Position numbers and translations under genes: made by a program
NCBI RefSeq assembly: GCF_000308475.2
Contig: NZ_BAFT02000006.1
Span: forward strand, 1-64,000
Length of the DNA: 64,000 bases
From: Nocardia brasiliensis NBRC 14402
GTDB taxonomy: Bacteria > Actinomycetota > Actinomycetes > Mycobacteriales > Mycobacteriaceae
Direction: 5' to 3'
In this document: positions 25,724 through 34,408 of the stretch, one piece after another
How the letters are laid out: every line of letters begins with the position of its first letter
Numbering within the stretch: the first letter of the stretch is position 1
Notes under the pieces: generated by a model
What the model was told of the DNA's origin: nothing
Seen by the model: only the letters and a program-made list of their open reading frames with translations
Databases searched by the model: none

Positions 25724-26585
25724 TCAGGCTGCGCCGAGCCGGAATTCGGCCGCGTGGTCGGTGGCCCACTGCCGGAAGGTGCGCGGCGGCACCCCGGTGA
25801 TCCGCTCGACGCTGTCGTGCACGACGGAGGTGAACGATGCCAGCGCGGTGGCGCGCAGCGCCATGATCGCATCCGCCAGTTCGGCGGGCACGCCGTGGTC
25901 GAGCAGCGCCTGCCGTGCCTGCTCCGGCGCGATCTCGCGGAATTCGAGCTTCCGGCCGAGTACCTCGCCGATGATCGCGGTCTGCTCGCCGGGCGAAAGC
26001 GCTTGGGGCCCACTGAGGGTGTAGATCCGCCCCAGGTGCGCGTCGGTGGTCAGCGCGGCCGCGGCGACCGCTGCGATATCGCGCGGATCGATGACGGCGA
26101 TGCGGCCTTGGCCGTAGGGCGCGTGCACGGCGCCGTATGCGCGGATCGAGCCGGCCCAGTGCAGCGCGTTGGACATGAAGCCCAGCGGGCGGATGATCGT
26201 GCACGCCCACCCCGGACGCCCGCACCGCCGCTTCCCCGGCGCGATGCCAGGTGGGGATGGGGTCGGTGGCCGTCTCGTCACCGGCACGACCCGACGACAG
26301 CTTCACCAGGCGGCCGACCCCCGCAGCGGCCGCCGCCCCGGCGACCGCGGCGTCGTGCTCGGGAATCGCGGGCCCGGTGGACAGCAGGAAGACGCGGTCG
26401 ACGTCCCGCATGGCGGCGGCCACGGTAGCCGCGTCGCCCAGCTCGTCGCGGACGACCTCGACGGCGGCGGGCAATCGGGCGGACTCCGGCCGTCTGGTGA
26501 CCGCTCGCACTTGTTCACCTGCGGCGAGTAGCTGTTCGATCAGGGCCCGGCCGACGGTTCCCGTGGCACCGGTAACGAGAATCAT
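25724..26585 (-). pseudogene. NmrA-type NAD(P)-binding oxidoreductase, frameshifted
   Basis: The N-terminal half (ATG at 26585) begins MILVTGATGTVGRALIEQLLAAG, a textbook Rossmann start of the NmrA/YtfG (NAD(P)H:quinone reductase-like) group, and reads to about residue 126 (HRAGEAAVRASG). The remainder (TIIRPLGFMSNALHWAG onward to 25724) is in a different frame. Deleting one G from the GGGG run at 26210-26213 (CCCC on the plus strand) restores one continuous protein of about 286 residues. The gene is thus disrupted by a single-base insertion, or the base is a sequencing error. Both halves are otherwise well conserved, so any inactivation is recent. Confidence 0.82.
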
Positions 26586-26785
26586 GATGTCGCTTCCTTT
26601 TTCGCGGGGCGGGTGCCCGGATCGAGCACGCTGCGCCGGAGCCAGCATCGATCGGCGCCACGATCTGCTCCATTCATTCACCGGTTATCGGTGGAAAAGC
26701 TCCATGGTGCGTGCCGATTCGAATGGAATTGCCGTACGGACGAGCTCGTCGGGCCACAGATCCGCCATCCGCGGGCAGCGGCAGG

Positions 26786-27268
26786 TCAGCGCACCTCGGG
26801 TGGGCGGGGCCAGGGGTTGTCCTCGAGGTGTTCGACGGACTGGTTGAAGCGGGCGATGAGTTTGCCGAGCTGATCGATGTCGGTGCCGGGCCAGTCCGCG
26901 ACCACCGCTCCGATGCCGTCGTGGCTCTGCCTGCGATCGGAGGCCAGCGCTTCCAGTCCTTTACTGCTGGCCCGGATCTTGCGGGCGATACCGCCCCCGG
27001 GGTCGGGCACGCGGTCGACCAGCCCCTGCTTGAGCATCGCGGCGACCTGGCGGTTGATCGTGGAGATGTCGAGTTGGAAGGCCTCGGACAACTCGCGCAG
27101 GCTCAGCGGGTCGTCGCATTCCAGCCTGGTCAGAATGAGGAAGGCCGAGCGGTCGAGCTGGAAGCCCGGTCTGCGCAGCAGCGACGCGGGGAAGTGCCGG
27201 GCGAGCAGGGTCAGCTCGTAGACCAGGCGGGGGAGCGCGGCGTTGTCGGCCGGACCGGAATCGGACAT
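26786..27268 (-). CDS. MarR-family transcriptional regulator
   Basis: The product is 160 residues with a winged helix-turn-helix: PLSLRELSEAFQLDISTINRQVAAML is the recognition region, and the wing follows (VDRVPDPGGGIARKIRAS). Helices at both ends form the dimer interface. MarR proteins repress adjacent transporter genes and release DNA on binding small phenolic or drug-like ligands. The gene is divergent from an MFS exporter gene with 74 bases between starts, and a near-perfect 33-bp palindrome lies in that gap. The ATG at 27268 is used; the frame also offers a start two codons earlier. Confidence 0.9.
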   Translation of the reverse strand: MSDSGPADNAALPRLVYELTLLARHFPASLLRRPGFQLDRSAFLILTRLECDDPLSLRELSEAFQLDISTINRQVAAMLKQGLVDRVPDPGGGIARKIRASSKGLEALASDRRQSHDGIGAVVADWPGTDIDQLGKLIARFNQSVEHLEDNPWPRPPEVR

Positions 27269-27306
27269 GGCCACACTATGTCGTGTGCGTCACGCCGATA
27301 TCAAAT

Positions 27307-27339
27307 TGTGCACCATACACATCGTGTGTAGCGTGCACA
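27307..27339. promoter_or_regulatory. 33-bp palindromic operator between marR and MFS genes
   Basis: The outer arms TGTGCAC (27307-27313) and GTGCACA (27333-27339) and the inner arms TACACA (27316-27321) and TGTGTA (27325-27330) share one dyad centre at 27323. The right half overlaps a TAGCGT -10 box (27329-27334) eight bases before the GTG of the MFS gene. Binding would block the exporter promoter, so this is the expected MarR operator. Confidence 0.7.
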
Positions 27340-27342
27340 TTC

Positions 27343-28800
27343 GTGAGTGTTGCTGCCGACGCGTCTTCGACCGTCTCCGATTCCGACGACCGACGGCGTC
27401 CGGCGCCGGCCGTGCTGATCGCGACCCTCGGCATGGTCGGTGTCGTCGTCTCGCTCATGCAGACGCTGGTCATCCCGATCATCCCGTCATTGCCCACGCT
27501 GCTGGACACCTCGGCGGCCAACGCCTCGTGGGTGGTCACCGCGACCCTGCTGGCCGGCGCGGTGGCGACGCCGATCAGCGGGCGGCTCGGCGACATGTTC
27601 GGCAAGCGCCGGGTGCTGTTCGCCAACCTGCTGCTGCTGGTCGCGGGTTCGGTCGTGTGCGCGGCGTTCTCCTCGCTGGTCCCCGAGATCATCGGGCGCT
27701 CGCTGCAGGGCGCGGCGGTCGGTGCGATCCCGCTGGGCATCAGCATCATGCGCGACGAACTGCCCGCCGAGAAGGTCGGTTCGGCCATGGCGATCATGAG
27801 CGCCACCCTCGGTGTGGGCGGCGCTCTCGGCCTGCCGCTGGCCGCCGCCATCGCGCAGAACGCCGACTGGCACATGCTGTTCTGGACCGCCGCGGGACTC
27901 GGTGTCGTCTGTGCCGCACTGGTTTTCGTCTTCGTGCCGGAGTCGCCGGTGCGCACGCCGGCCAAGTTCGATTTCGGTGGCGCGCTCGGTCTGTCGATCG
28001 CGTTGCTGGCGTTGCTCATTCCGATCACCAAGGGTGCGGACTGGGGCTGGGCGAGCGCGCCGACGCTGATCCTGTTCGCGGTGTCGGTGGTGGTGTTCCT
28101 CGGCTGGGGCGCGTTCGAACTCCGGCAGCGTTCGCCGCTGGTCGACCTGCGGGTCTCGGCGCGGCCGCGGGTGCTGTTCACCAACTTGGCCTCGATCGCG
28201 GTGGGCTTCGCGCTCTACGGCATGTCGCTGACCTTCCCGCAGCTGCTGATGGCGCCGGAGCAGACCGGCTACGGCTTCGGTCTGACCATGGTGAACGCCG
28301 GATTGGCCTTGGCGCCGACCGGTTTCGTGATGATGCTGCTCTCGCCGGTGTCGGCGCGACTGTCGGCGGCCCGCGGCCCGAAGATCACCCTCGCGCTGGG
28401 CGCGGCCGTGATCGCGGCGGGTTACCTGTGCGCCGTGGTGCTGATGAACAGCGTCTGGGAGATCATGGTCGCGTCGATGATCGTCGCGGCGGGCGTCGGC
28501 CTGGCCTACGCCGCCATGCCCGCGCTGATCATGGGCGCGGTGCCGATCACCGAGACCGCGGCGGCCAACGGCCTGAACTCGCTGATGCGCTCGGTCGGCA
28601 CGTCCACCTCCTCGGCCGTGATGAGCGTGGTGCTGGCGCACATGACCATGCAGCTCGGCCCGCACGTGCTGCCTTCACGTGACGGCTTCCACACCACCTT
28701 CCTCATCGCGACGGCCGCGGCCATTGTGGCCATCGTGCTCACCGCGCTGATCCCGATGCGCCGGGCGGCCGACGCAGCCACCAAGGTGGGCCACGCCTGA
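27343..28800 (+). CDS. MFS drug-efflux transporter (DHA2-like)
   Basis: The product is 485 residues with about 14 predicted helices, the topology of the DHA2 branch (EmrB/QacA-like). The antiporter motif region GGRLGDMFGKRRVLFANLL is a loop 2-3 signature (here SGRLGDMFGKRR), and motif C-like GVGGALGLPLAAAIA is present. The GTG at 27343 is preceded by a TAGCGT -10 at eight bases, so the transcript is likely leaderless. The longer open frame starts in operator sequence. Divergent MarR control suggests induction by a toxic compound or antibiotic; the substrate is unknown. Confidence 0.9.
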   Translation: MSVAADASSTVSDSDDRRRPAPAVLIATLGMVGVVVSLMQTLVIPIIPSLPTLLDTSAANASWVVTATLLAGAVATPISGRLGDMFGKRRVLFANLLLLVAGSVVCAAFSSLVPEIIGRSLQGAAVGAIPLGISIMRDELPAEKVGSAMAIMSATLGVGGALGLPLAAAIAQNADWHMLFWTAAGLGVVCAALVFVFVPESPVRTPAKFDFGGALGLSIALLALLIPITKGADWGWASAPTLILFAVSVVVFLGWGAFELRQRSPLVDLRVSARPRVLFTNLASIAVGFALYGMSLTFPQLLMAPEQTGYGFGLTMVNAGLALAPTGFVMMLLSPVSARLSAARGPKITLALGAAVIAAGYLCAVVLMNSVWEIMVASMIVAAGVGLAYAAMPALIMGAVPITETAAANGLNSLMRSVGTSTSSAVMSVVLAHMTMQLGPHVLPSRDGFHTTFLIATAAAIVAIVLTALIPMRRAADAATKVGHA

Positions 28801-28814
28801 GCCGAACGTCGCCG

Positions 28815-28844
28815 GGGCCGATTCGAGTTCGCTCGGGTCGGCCC
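28815..28844. terminator. terminator between MFS and WYL genes
   Basis: GGGCCGA (28815-28821) pairs with TCGGCCC (28838-28844), followed by TTTCGTCT. It stands between the convergent MFS and WYL-regulator stop codons. Confidence 0.6.
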
Positions 28845-28859
28845 TTTCGTCTGTCCGGT

Positions 28860-29822
28860 TCAGTCCGGCGGTACAGCCTCGGTGTAGCGGCGAGCGAGGG
28901 TGCGGATGTGCGCGACCAGCTCCGGCGGGTCCTCGACGCGGAAGTCCATCATCAGCATGCTGAGGTAGATGGCGATGGTTTCCAGGGCGTCGGCGCCGGT
29001 CAGCAGTACGCAGCTGTGCTCGTCGACGGCCTCGACCACGCCGACCGCGGGATTGATTCTGGCGATGACGGTTTCGGCGGAGGCGAGCACCGTGACCCGG
29101 GCCTGCACCTGCCAGCCGGTGGTGGCGATATGCCGCATCACGAACGCGACCAGGTCGTCGTCGGGCAGTGCGCGGGCCGCGAACCGACGGCTACCTGCGC
29201 TGGCGCGTCGCACCCTGGCGACGGGAATCGCACTCCAGGAATGGGTTTCGAGCAGATAGGCGACGAGGTACCAGCGGCGCTGCCAATTGATCAGCCGGTA
29301 GGGCTCGATTTCCCCGGACTGTTCATCCTGCTCCACGACGACGGTGGCGCCGTCCCGGATCGCACTGGCCAGCGTGGTCAGCACCGCGGCCGGAACCGGG
29401 GCGTCGGGTTCGCGTGAGCCGGTGGTGGCCGGGCCGATCGCGGTGGCCTCACGGAGCGCGGTCACCTTGCGCTGCAAGCGTTTCGGCAGGATCTGGTCCA
29501 GTTTGGCGAGTGCCCGCGTGACGTGGTCGCCGATGTCCGCGATGCCGGTGGCGCCGTCCTCGGCGAGGCCGACGGCCACCGCGACGGCCACCGCCTCGTC
29601 GTCGTCGAGCAGCAGTGGCGGCATGGTGGTGCCGCGGCCGAGCCGGTAGCCGCCCACCGACCCGCGTTGCGCCTGCACCGGATAGCCCAGTTCGCGCAGG
29701 CGCTGGATGTCGTGGCGCAGCGTGCGATCGGTGATCTGCAAGCGCTCGGCCAGTTCCCGTCCGGTGTGCGCGCGGTCTTGGAGCAGGGCCAGCAAACGCA
29801 GTACCCGCACTGTGGTCGGCAT
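28860..29822 (-). CDS. WYL-domain helix-turn-helix regulator (YafY/PafC-like)
   Basis: The product is about 320 residues. The N-terminal HTH_11 segment is HTGRELAERLQITDRTLRHDIQRL. The WYL domain (INWQRRWYLVAYLLETHSW) follows near the middle, and a C-terminal WCX-type extension closes it. WYL proteins bind nucleic-acid or nucleotide signals and often control stress genes. The start is ATG 29822 or the GTG three bases earlier. It is divergent from a TIGR03086 gene and an AT-rich palindrome lies between them, so the regulator probably acts on both. Many close relatives adjoin small DinB or VOC genes. Confidence 0.9.
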   Translation of the reverse strand: MPTTVRVLRLLALLQDRAHTGRELAERLQITDRTLRHDIQRLRELGYPVQAQRGSVGGYRLGRGTTMPPLLLDDDEAVAVAVAVGLAEDGATGIADIGDHVTRALAKLDQILPKRLQRKVTALREATAIGPATTGSREPDAPVPAAVLTTLASAIRDGATVVVEQDEQSGEIEPYRLINWQRRWYLVAYLLETHSWSAIPVARVRRASAGSRRFAARALPDDDLVAFVMRHIATTGWQVQARVTVLASAETVIARINPAVGVVEAVDEHSCVLLTGADALETIAIYLSMLMMDFRVEDPPELVAHIRTLARRYTEAVPPD

Positions 29823-29842
29823 CACATTTTTCCCGTGGTCAT

Positions 29843-29865
29843 ATTAGGAACAATATTAGCCTAAT
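29843..29865. promoter_or_regulatory. AT-rich palindrome between WYL regulator and TIGR03086 gene
   Basis: ATTAGG (29843-29848) and CCTAAT (29860-29865) form a perfect inverted repeat 11 bases apart, with AATATTA between. This AT-rich patch stands out in GC-rich surroundings and lies in the divergent promoter region. Confidence 0.55.
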
Positions 29866-29918
29866 GGCCGCATAAGCTCATGTCAGAAGCAAGAAACAAG
29901 AACTCGAAAGGCTCCGAC

Positions 29919-30566
29919 ATGAACGCCACCAACACCGCCGCCGCGACCCTCAGCCCCGTCTGGCGCGCCGTGCTCACCGACTCCTACCGCGCGCTGGCAA
30001 CCGTCGTCGCCCGCGTCCGCGACGACCAGTGGCAGTTGCCGACCCCCTGCTCGGAATGGAACGTGACCCAGGTGGTGCAGCACGCGGCGGGCGATCAGCT
30101 GGCCTTCGCGCAGTTCCTCGGCATCGGCACCGGCCCGGCCTACAACCCCTTCGAGCCGTCGGGCAGCATCGACGGCCCCGCGCAGGCCCTGGTGGACGAC
30201 GCGATCGAGCAGACGACCACGGCGTGGGCGACGGTCGCCGACGGCACCGAGACCGTGCCGACGCCGCTGCCGCACGGCGCCCTCGCCACCCCGGTGGCCG
30301 CCGTGATGTGCGCGCTGGACGCCGCGGTGCATGCCTGGGATATCGCGATCGCCACCGGTCAGCCGTCCCCGCTCACCGACGAACTGGCCGGGCGCCTGCT
30401 CACGGCCGCCCGCGCCCTGCACCCCGCGCCGGGCAGCGGCCAGGAAGCCGAGATCGTCGAGCCGCTGCGGCAGTGGGGCGCGTACGCGGCCGTCGTCGAC
30501 GGCAAGCCGGACGACACCGAGGTCGCCGAACTGCTTCGCTACCTCGGTCGCGACCCGCGGATCTGA
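29919..30566 (+). CDS. TIGR03086-type DinB/maleylpyruvate-isomerase-N metal-binding protein
   Basis: The product is 215 residues. It matches the TIGR03086 group: PTPCSEWNVTQVVQHAAGDQLAFAQFLG near residue 45 and CALDAAVHAWDIAIATGQ near residue 140. The two histidines in those segments are likely metal ligands shared with mycothiol-dependent maleylpyruvate isomerase. The function of the TIGR03086 group is unknown. The ATG at 29919 has a GAAAGG site; the open frame begins 13 codons earlier. It is divergent from the WYL regulator. A large hairpin follows its stop codon. Confidence 0.87.
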   Translation: MNATNTAAATLSPVWRAVLTDSYRALATVVARVRDDQWQLPTPCSEWNVTQVVQHAAGDQLAFAQFLGIGTGPAYNPFEPSGSIDGPAQALVDDAIEQTTTAWATVADGTETVPTPLPHGALATPVAAVMCALDAAVHAWDIAIATGQPSPLTDELAGRLLTAARALHPAPGSGQEAEIVEPLRQWGAYAAVVDGKPDDTEVAELLRYLGRDPRI

Positions 30567-30578
30567 ACTCGGGCAACA

Positions 30579-30634
30579 ACTTTGATGTCCCGCACGCGGA
30601 ATCGGTGACGATTTCGTCTGCGGGACATCAAAGT
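30579..30634. terminator. 16-bp-stem hairpin between convergent genes
   Basis: ACTTTGATGTCCCGCA (30579-30594) and its exact reverse complement (30619-30634) surround a 24-base loop. It lies between the TIGR03086 stop and the OpuAC-like stop. The stem is AT-rich at its base, so U-rich tails exist in both directions. The long loop is unusual for a simple terminator. Confidence 0.65.
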
Positions 30635-30651
30635 GTTTGTGGCACAGCCTT

Positions 30652-31626
30652 TCAGCGAGCGGTGACGAAGCCTTGGGCGACCATCCAGTCGCGGGCGACC
30701 TCGGCGGGTTCCCGGCCTTCGACGTCGACCTGCCGGTTCAGCTCGGTGATGGCCTCGTTGGTCAGGCGTTTCGAGATCGGCTCCAGGATGGTGGCGACCT
30801 CGGGGTGCGCGTCGGCGAAGGACGCGCGCATCACCACGGCCGCGTTGTATTTCGGGAAGAAAGCTCGATCGTCTTGCAGCAGGACCAGATCCAGTGCCGG
30901 GATGCGGCCGTCGGTGGCGGCGACGGAACCGAACCGGCACTGTTTGGCGTCGGCGACGGCCTGATAGACGATCGGATCCTGGACGATCTGCTTGCGCACC
31001 TTGCCGGTGTCGATGTCGTACTTGCGCGCCATGCCTGGGTATCCGTCCTGGCGCACATTGAATTCGGTGCCGACGCAGGTCGCCGCGGCCTCGGGATCGC
31101 TGCCGACCAGTTTCGCGTAGTCCGACAGGGTGCGCACGCCGGTGCGTTGCGCGGTGGCCGAACTCGTCACCAGGGCGTAGGTGTTGTTCATCGGCGCCAT
31201 GGCCGTCCAGACCATGCCGTGCGCGTCCAGATCGGCCGCGCGCACGGCTTCGAACTGACCGAGCTCGTCCGGGATCGGTTGTTCCTTGCCGAGATAGTTG
31301 ACCCAGCCGGTGCCGGTGTAGTCGTAAGCCACATCGATCTGGCCGTGCAGTTGCGCGTCGCGCAGACTGTTGGAGCCCTGGATGTTCGTCAGGTCGCGGA
31401 CCTCCGCGCCCGCCGCGGACATCGCGAATTCGATCAGATAGCCGAGGATGTTCTGCTCGGTGAAGTCCTTGGACCCCACGATGATCCGCACGCCGTCGAG
31501 TTCGGGCACGGGCTGGATACTGCCCGGACCGACCCGAAGCGGCACCGCGGCACCGGATTCCAGCCCGCACGCCGCGAGCAGCAGCATCCCGGTCGCGAGC
31601 GCCAGGCCCCGCCAGCGCCGGTTCAC
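30652..31626 (-). CDS. glycine betaine/choline-type ABC transporter substrate-binding lipoprotein
   Basis: The product is 324 residues. The signal peptide ends in the lipobox LLAAC (Cys20). The mature part has the OpuAC fold: IIVGSKDFTEQNILGYLIEF near residue 50, then LHGQIDVAYDYTGTGWVNYLG, and a C-terminal LTNEAITELNRQVDVEGREP helix typical of the OpuCC/ProX group. It captures quaternary-amine osmoprotectants outside the cell. Its start overlaps the stop of the preceding permease by four bases, so it is the last gene of a four-gene leftward operon. Confidence 0.93.
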   Translation of the reverse strand: MNRRWRGLALATGMLLLAACGLESGAAVPLRVGPGSIQPVPELDGVRIIVGSKDFTEQNILGYLIEFAMSAAGAEVRDLTNIQGSNSLRDAQLHGQIDVAYDYTGTGWVNYLGKEQPIPDELGQFEAVRAADLDAHGMVWTAMAPMNNTYALVTSSATAQRTGVRTLSDYAKLVGSDPEAAATCVGTEFNVRQDGYPGMARKYDIDTGKVRKQIVQDPIVYQAVADAKQCRFGSVAATDGRIPALDLVLLQDDRAFFPKYNAAVVMRASFADAHPEVATILEPISKRLTNEAITELNRQVDVEGREPAEVARDWMVAQGFVTAR

Positions 31627-32405
31627 CGCAGCCCCCTAGGCCCGAGGAACTGTTCGGCGAGCGCGCCGAGCCAGTCGACCAGCAGGGCGAGCGCCACCGC
31701 GAGCACGGCGCCGACCACCAGCGTGACGTTGTCGCGCAGCTTGTAGCCGGTATCGATCAAAATGCCGAGACCACCCGCGCTGACCAGGAACGACAGCGTC
31801 GCGGTGCCGACGGCGAGCACCAGCGAGGTGCGCAGCCCGGCCAGAATGTAGGGCACCGCGAGCGGAAACTCGATGCGGCGCAACACCGTCGCCGCCGACA
31901 TGCCCTGACCGCGGCCGGCGTCGATGAGCGTCCGATCCACCTGCTGATAGCCGAGGATCGTGTTGCGCAGCACCGGGAGCAGGGAATAGAACGCGATCGG
32001 CGCGACGCCGATCCAGAACCCGGTGGTGCGGGTCGCGAGATAGAACAGCACGATCAGGCCGATCGCGGGCGCGGCCGCGCCGATATTCGCGATGCCGACG
32101 AAAAGCGGTGCGACGCGGCGGTATCCAGGTCGGCTGAGCACGGTGCCGAGCGGCACCGCGACCGCGACCACGATCAGCACCACGGTGGCCGTGATCAAGA
32201 TGTGCTGCCAGGTGACGGTCACGATATTGCCGGTGTTCAGACTCGCCTGCTGAGTGACGGTCAGGTCCCTGGCGAAGGCCCACACCAGCACTCCCGCGGT
32301 GAGCAGGACGACGAGCACCGGCTGCGCGATCAACCGGATCCGCTCGGCTCGGCGCTGCGCGGCGGGTCCGGCGACGGTCGGTGCGGTGCCGGTGGTCGCG
32401 GTCAT
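31623..32405 (-). CDS. osmoprotectant ABC transporter permease
   Basis: The product is 260 residues. It has an N-terminal hydrophobic anchor and then a BPD_transp_1 domain with about five further helices. The EAA-type cytoplasmic loop is DAGRGQGMSAATVLRRIEFPLAVP. The protein resembles OpuCB/OpuCD and ProW permeases. It overlaps the ATPase stop codon by four bases and the binding-protein start by four bases. With the second permease (33630-34280) it would form the heterodimeric channel. Confidence 0.92.
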   Translation of the reverse strand: MTATTGTAPTVAGPAAQRRAERIRLIAQPVLVVLLTAGVLVWAFARDLTVTQQASLNTGNIVTVTWQHILITATVVLIVVAVAVPLGTVLSRPGYRRVAPLFVGIANIGAAAPAIGLIVLFYLATRTTGFWIGVAPIAFYSLLPVLRNTILGYQQVDRTLIDAGRGQGMSAATVLRRIEFPLAVPYILAGLRTSLVLAVGTATLSFLVSAGGLGILIDTGYKLRDNVTLVVGAVLAVALALLVDWLGALAEQFLGPRGLR

Positions 32406-33637
32406 GGCGCGTCACCCGCTGCGGGGCCGCCGGTTTCGGGGATTCGGTCGCGGCCGGGGGTGCTGCCGGAGCCGTGTTCGGCCCGCATCGCCGACAGGTG
32501 CGCGACCAGGGTATCGATGGTGATCAGCCCGACGTACTCGCCGCGTTTGCCGGTGACCACCGCGTTCGCCGTCTGATCGGCGAGCAGCGCTTCCAGCGCG
32601 TCCTGCAGGGTGGAGCGCAGCGACAGCGGCTCGCCGATCGCGAACCCGGTGTCGCGCAACGAGTTCGCGTGCGCCAGATGATCGGTCGAGACCCAGCGCA
32701 GCGGCCGCCGCTGCCGGTCCAGGATCAACGCCCAGGGCCAGTCTCGTTCGGCCAGTGCGGTGCGCAGGACATCTACCGGTTCGTCTTCGACGGCGGTCGG
32801 GCACTGGGCGAGTTCGGCATCTTGCACCCGCGTGAGCGTCAACTGTTTCAGTGACGCGTCGGCCCCGACGAAGCCGGCCACCGTCTCGTCGGCGGGATCG
32901 GCCAGAATCGCCGCGGGGGTGTCGTACTGCAGGATGCGCGAGCGGCTGCCCAGCACGGCGATGCGGTCGCCGAGCTTGACCGCCTCGGTGAAATCGTGCG
33001 TGACGAAGACGATGGTCTTGCCCAATTCGCCTTGCAGGCGCAGCAATTCGTCCTGTAGCAGGCCGCGGGTGATCGGGTCTACCGCGCCGAAGGGCTCGTC
33101 CATCAGCAGTACGGGCGGGTCGGCCGCGAGCGCGCGGGCCACGCCGACGCGCTGCTGCTGACCGCCGGAGAGCTGACGCGGATAGCGGTGCCGGTAGGTG
33201 TCGGGATCGAGGCCGACCAGGTCCAGCATTTCGTCGGTGCGGGCCGTGATCCGCTTACGATCCCAGCCGATCAGTCCGGGTACGGTCGCGACGTTCTTGG
33301 CGACCGTCATGTGCGGGAAGAGCCCGGCCTGCTGAATCGAATAGCCGATGCCGCGGCGCAACTGGTCGGCGTCGATCGAGGCGGCATCCCGGCCACCGAT
33401 CGTGATGGTGCCCGAGGTCGGTTCGATCAACCGGTTGATCATCCGCATGGTGGTGGTCTTGCCGCAGCCGGACGGGCCGACCAGCACGACGATCTCCCCG
33501 GCGGGGATCGTCATGGACACCCGGTCGACGGCCGGATCGCGTTGCCCCGGATAGTGTTTGGTGACCGCGTCGAGCACGATCTCCTCGCCGGACACCGCCG
33601 TCGAGGCGGTGCCGGAACGGGTTTCGGTGTCAGTCAC
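32402..33637 (-). CDS. osmoprotectant ABC transporter ATP-binding protein with CBS pair
   Basis: The product is 411 residues. Walker A is GPSGCGKTT at residues 54-62, the signature LSGGQQQR follows, and Walker B is PVLLMDEPFGAVDP. The C-terminal 160 residues contain a tandem CBS domain (about 250-370), which senses ionic strength in OpuA-type importers. This supports glycine-betaine-type transport under osmotic stress. Its start overlaps the upstream permease stop by eight bases. The C-terminus after the CBS pair is disordered and Gly/Pro-rich. Confidence 0.94.
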   Translation of the reverse strand: MTDTETRSGTASTAVSGEEIVLDAVTKHYPGQRDPAVDRVSMTIPAGEIVVLVGPSGCGKTTTMRMINRLIEPTSGTITIGGRDAASIDADQLRRGIGYSIQQAGLFPHMTVAKNVATVPGLIGWDRKRITARTDEMLDLVGLDPDTYRHRYPRQLSGGQQQRVGVARALAADPPVLLMDEPFGAVDPITRGLLQDELLRLQGELGKTIVFVTHDFTEAVKLGDRIAVLGSRSRILQYDTPAAILADPADETVAGFVGADASLKQLTLTRVQDAELAQCPTAVEDEPVDVLRTALAERDWPWALILDRQRRPLRWVSTDHLAHANSLRDTGFAIGEPLSLRSTLQDALEALLADQTANAVVTGKRGEYVGLITIDTLVAHLSAMRAEHGSGSTPGRDRIPETGGPAAGDAP

Positions 33638-34280
33638 GGATTCCCCTCGAGGTGGTGAGACGTCCGAGCAGGACGTAGATCCCGTCCAATACCAGTGCGA
33701 GCACGACGATCAGGACGGTGCCGACGAGTGCCTGGGGCACCGCGTTCGGGCTGCCGAGACGGCCGAGGCCGGAGAAGATCAGGTTGCCGAGCCCGGGCCC
33801 CTTGGCGTAGGCCGCGATGGCCAGGATGCCCATGGACAACTGGGTGCTGACCCGCATACCCGTCAGGATGGCCGGCCAGGCCAGCGGCAGTTCGATGGCG
33901 GCGAGCACGCGCAGCCGGTTCATCCCGACGCCGCGCGCCGCGTCGGTGACCGCGGGATCCACCGAGGAGAGCCCGATGATGGTGTTGCGCAGGATCGGCA
34001 GCAGCGCGTAGAGCACCAGCGCGGTGATGGTCGGGCCGACGCCGAGGCCGAGAATCGGAATCAGCAGACCGAGCAGGGCGAACGACGGCACGGTGAGAAT
34101 CGCGCTCGCCAGGGCGGTGGCGAGCGAGGAACCAAGTGGACTGCGGTGCACCAGGATTCCGATGAGCACCGCGACGATCGTCGCCAGCAGCACCGACTGC
34201 AACACCGCCGACACATGCAGGTAGGAGTCGATGAGCAGCTGATGTCGCCGGTGTACTACGAAGGTCCACAGCGTGTCCAG
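33630..34280 (-). CDS. osmoprotectant ABC transporter permease, apparent CTG start
   Basis: The product is about 216 residues if it starts at the CTG at 34280. That codon lies seven bases after GGGGAGG. The N-terminus becomes DTLWTFVVHRRHQLLIDSYLHV, which matches the usual pre-helix segment of OpuC-type permeases. The nearest standard start, GTG 34214, would remove this segment and has no ribosome-binding site. The EAA loop is DAARGVGMNRLRVLAAIELPLAWP, and about five helices are predicted. It is the first gene of the operon, so its start matters for expression of all four. No ATG, GTG or TTG lies further upstream in frame. Confidence 0.78.
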   Translation of the reverse strand: MDTLWTFVVHRRHQLLIDSYLHVSAVLQSVLLATIVAVLIGILVHRSPLGSSLATALASAILTVPSFALLGLLIPILGLGVGPTITALVLYALLPILRNTIIGLSSVDPAVTDAARGVGMNRLRVLAAIELPLAWPAILTGMRVSTQLSMGILAIAAYAKGPGLGNLIFSGLGRLGSPNAVPQALVGTVLIVVLALVLDGIYVLLGRLTTSRGIRD

Positions 34281-34408
34281 GGTCGTACCTCCCCGTCGCC
34301 CGGTTTTTCGGACCCTATCGCGGATTCCCGTCCGAGGGAGGGAAATACGGGCGGCGTGGCGGGTGGTGCGGCGGATCGGGCCGCCGCACCACCCAATTCA
34401 GCGAGACG

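Noticed and set aside
33634..34269. 211-codon frame overlapping the first osmoprotectant permease
   Set aside because: It is in another frame and translates to Arg/His-rich sequence; the frame starting at CTG 34280 carries the permease helices and EAA loop.
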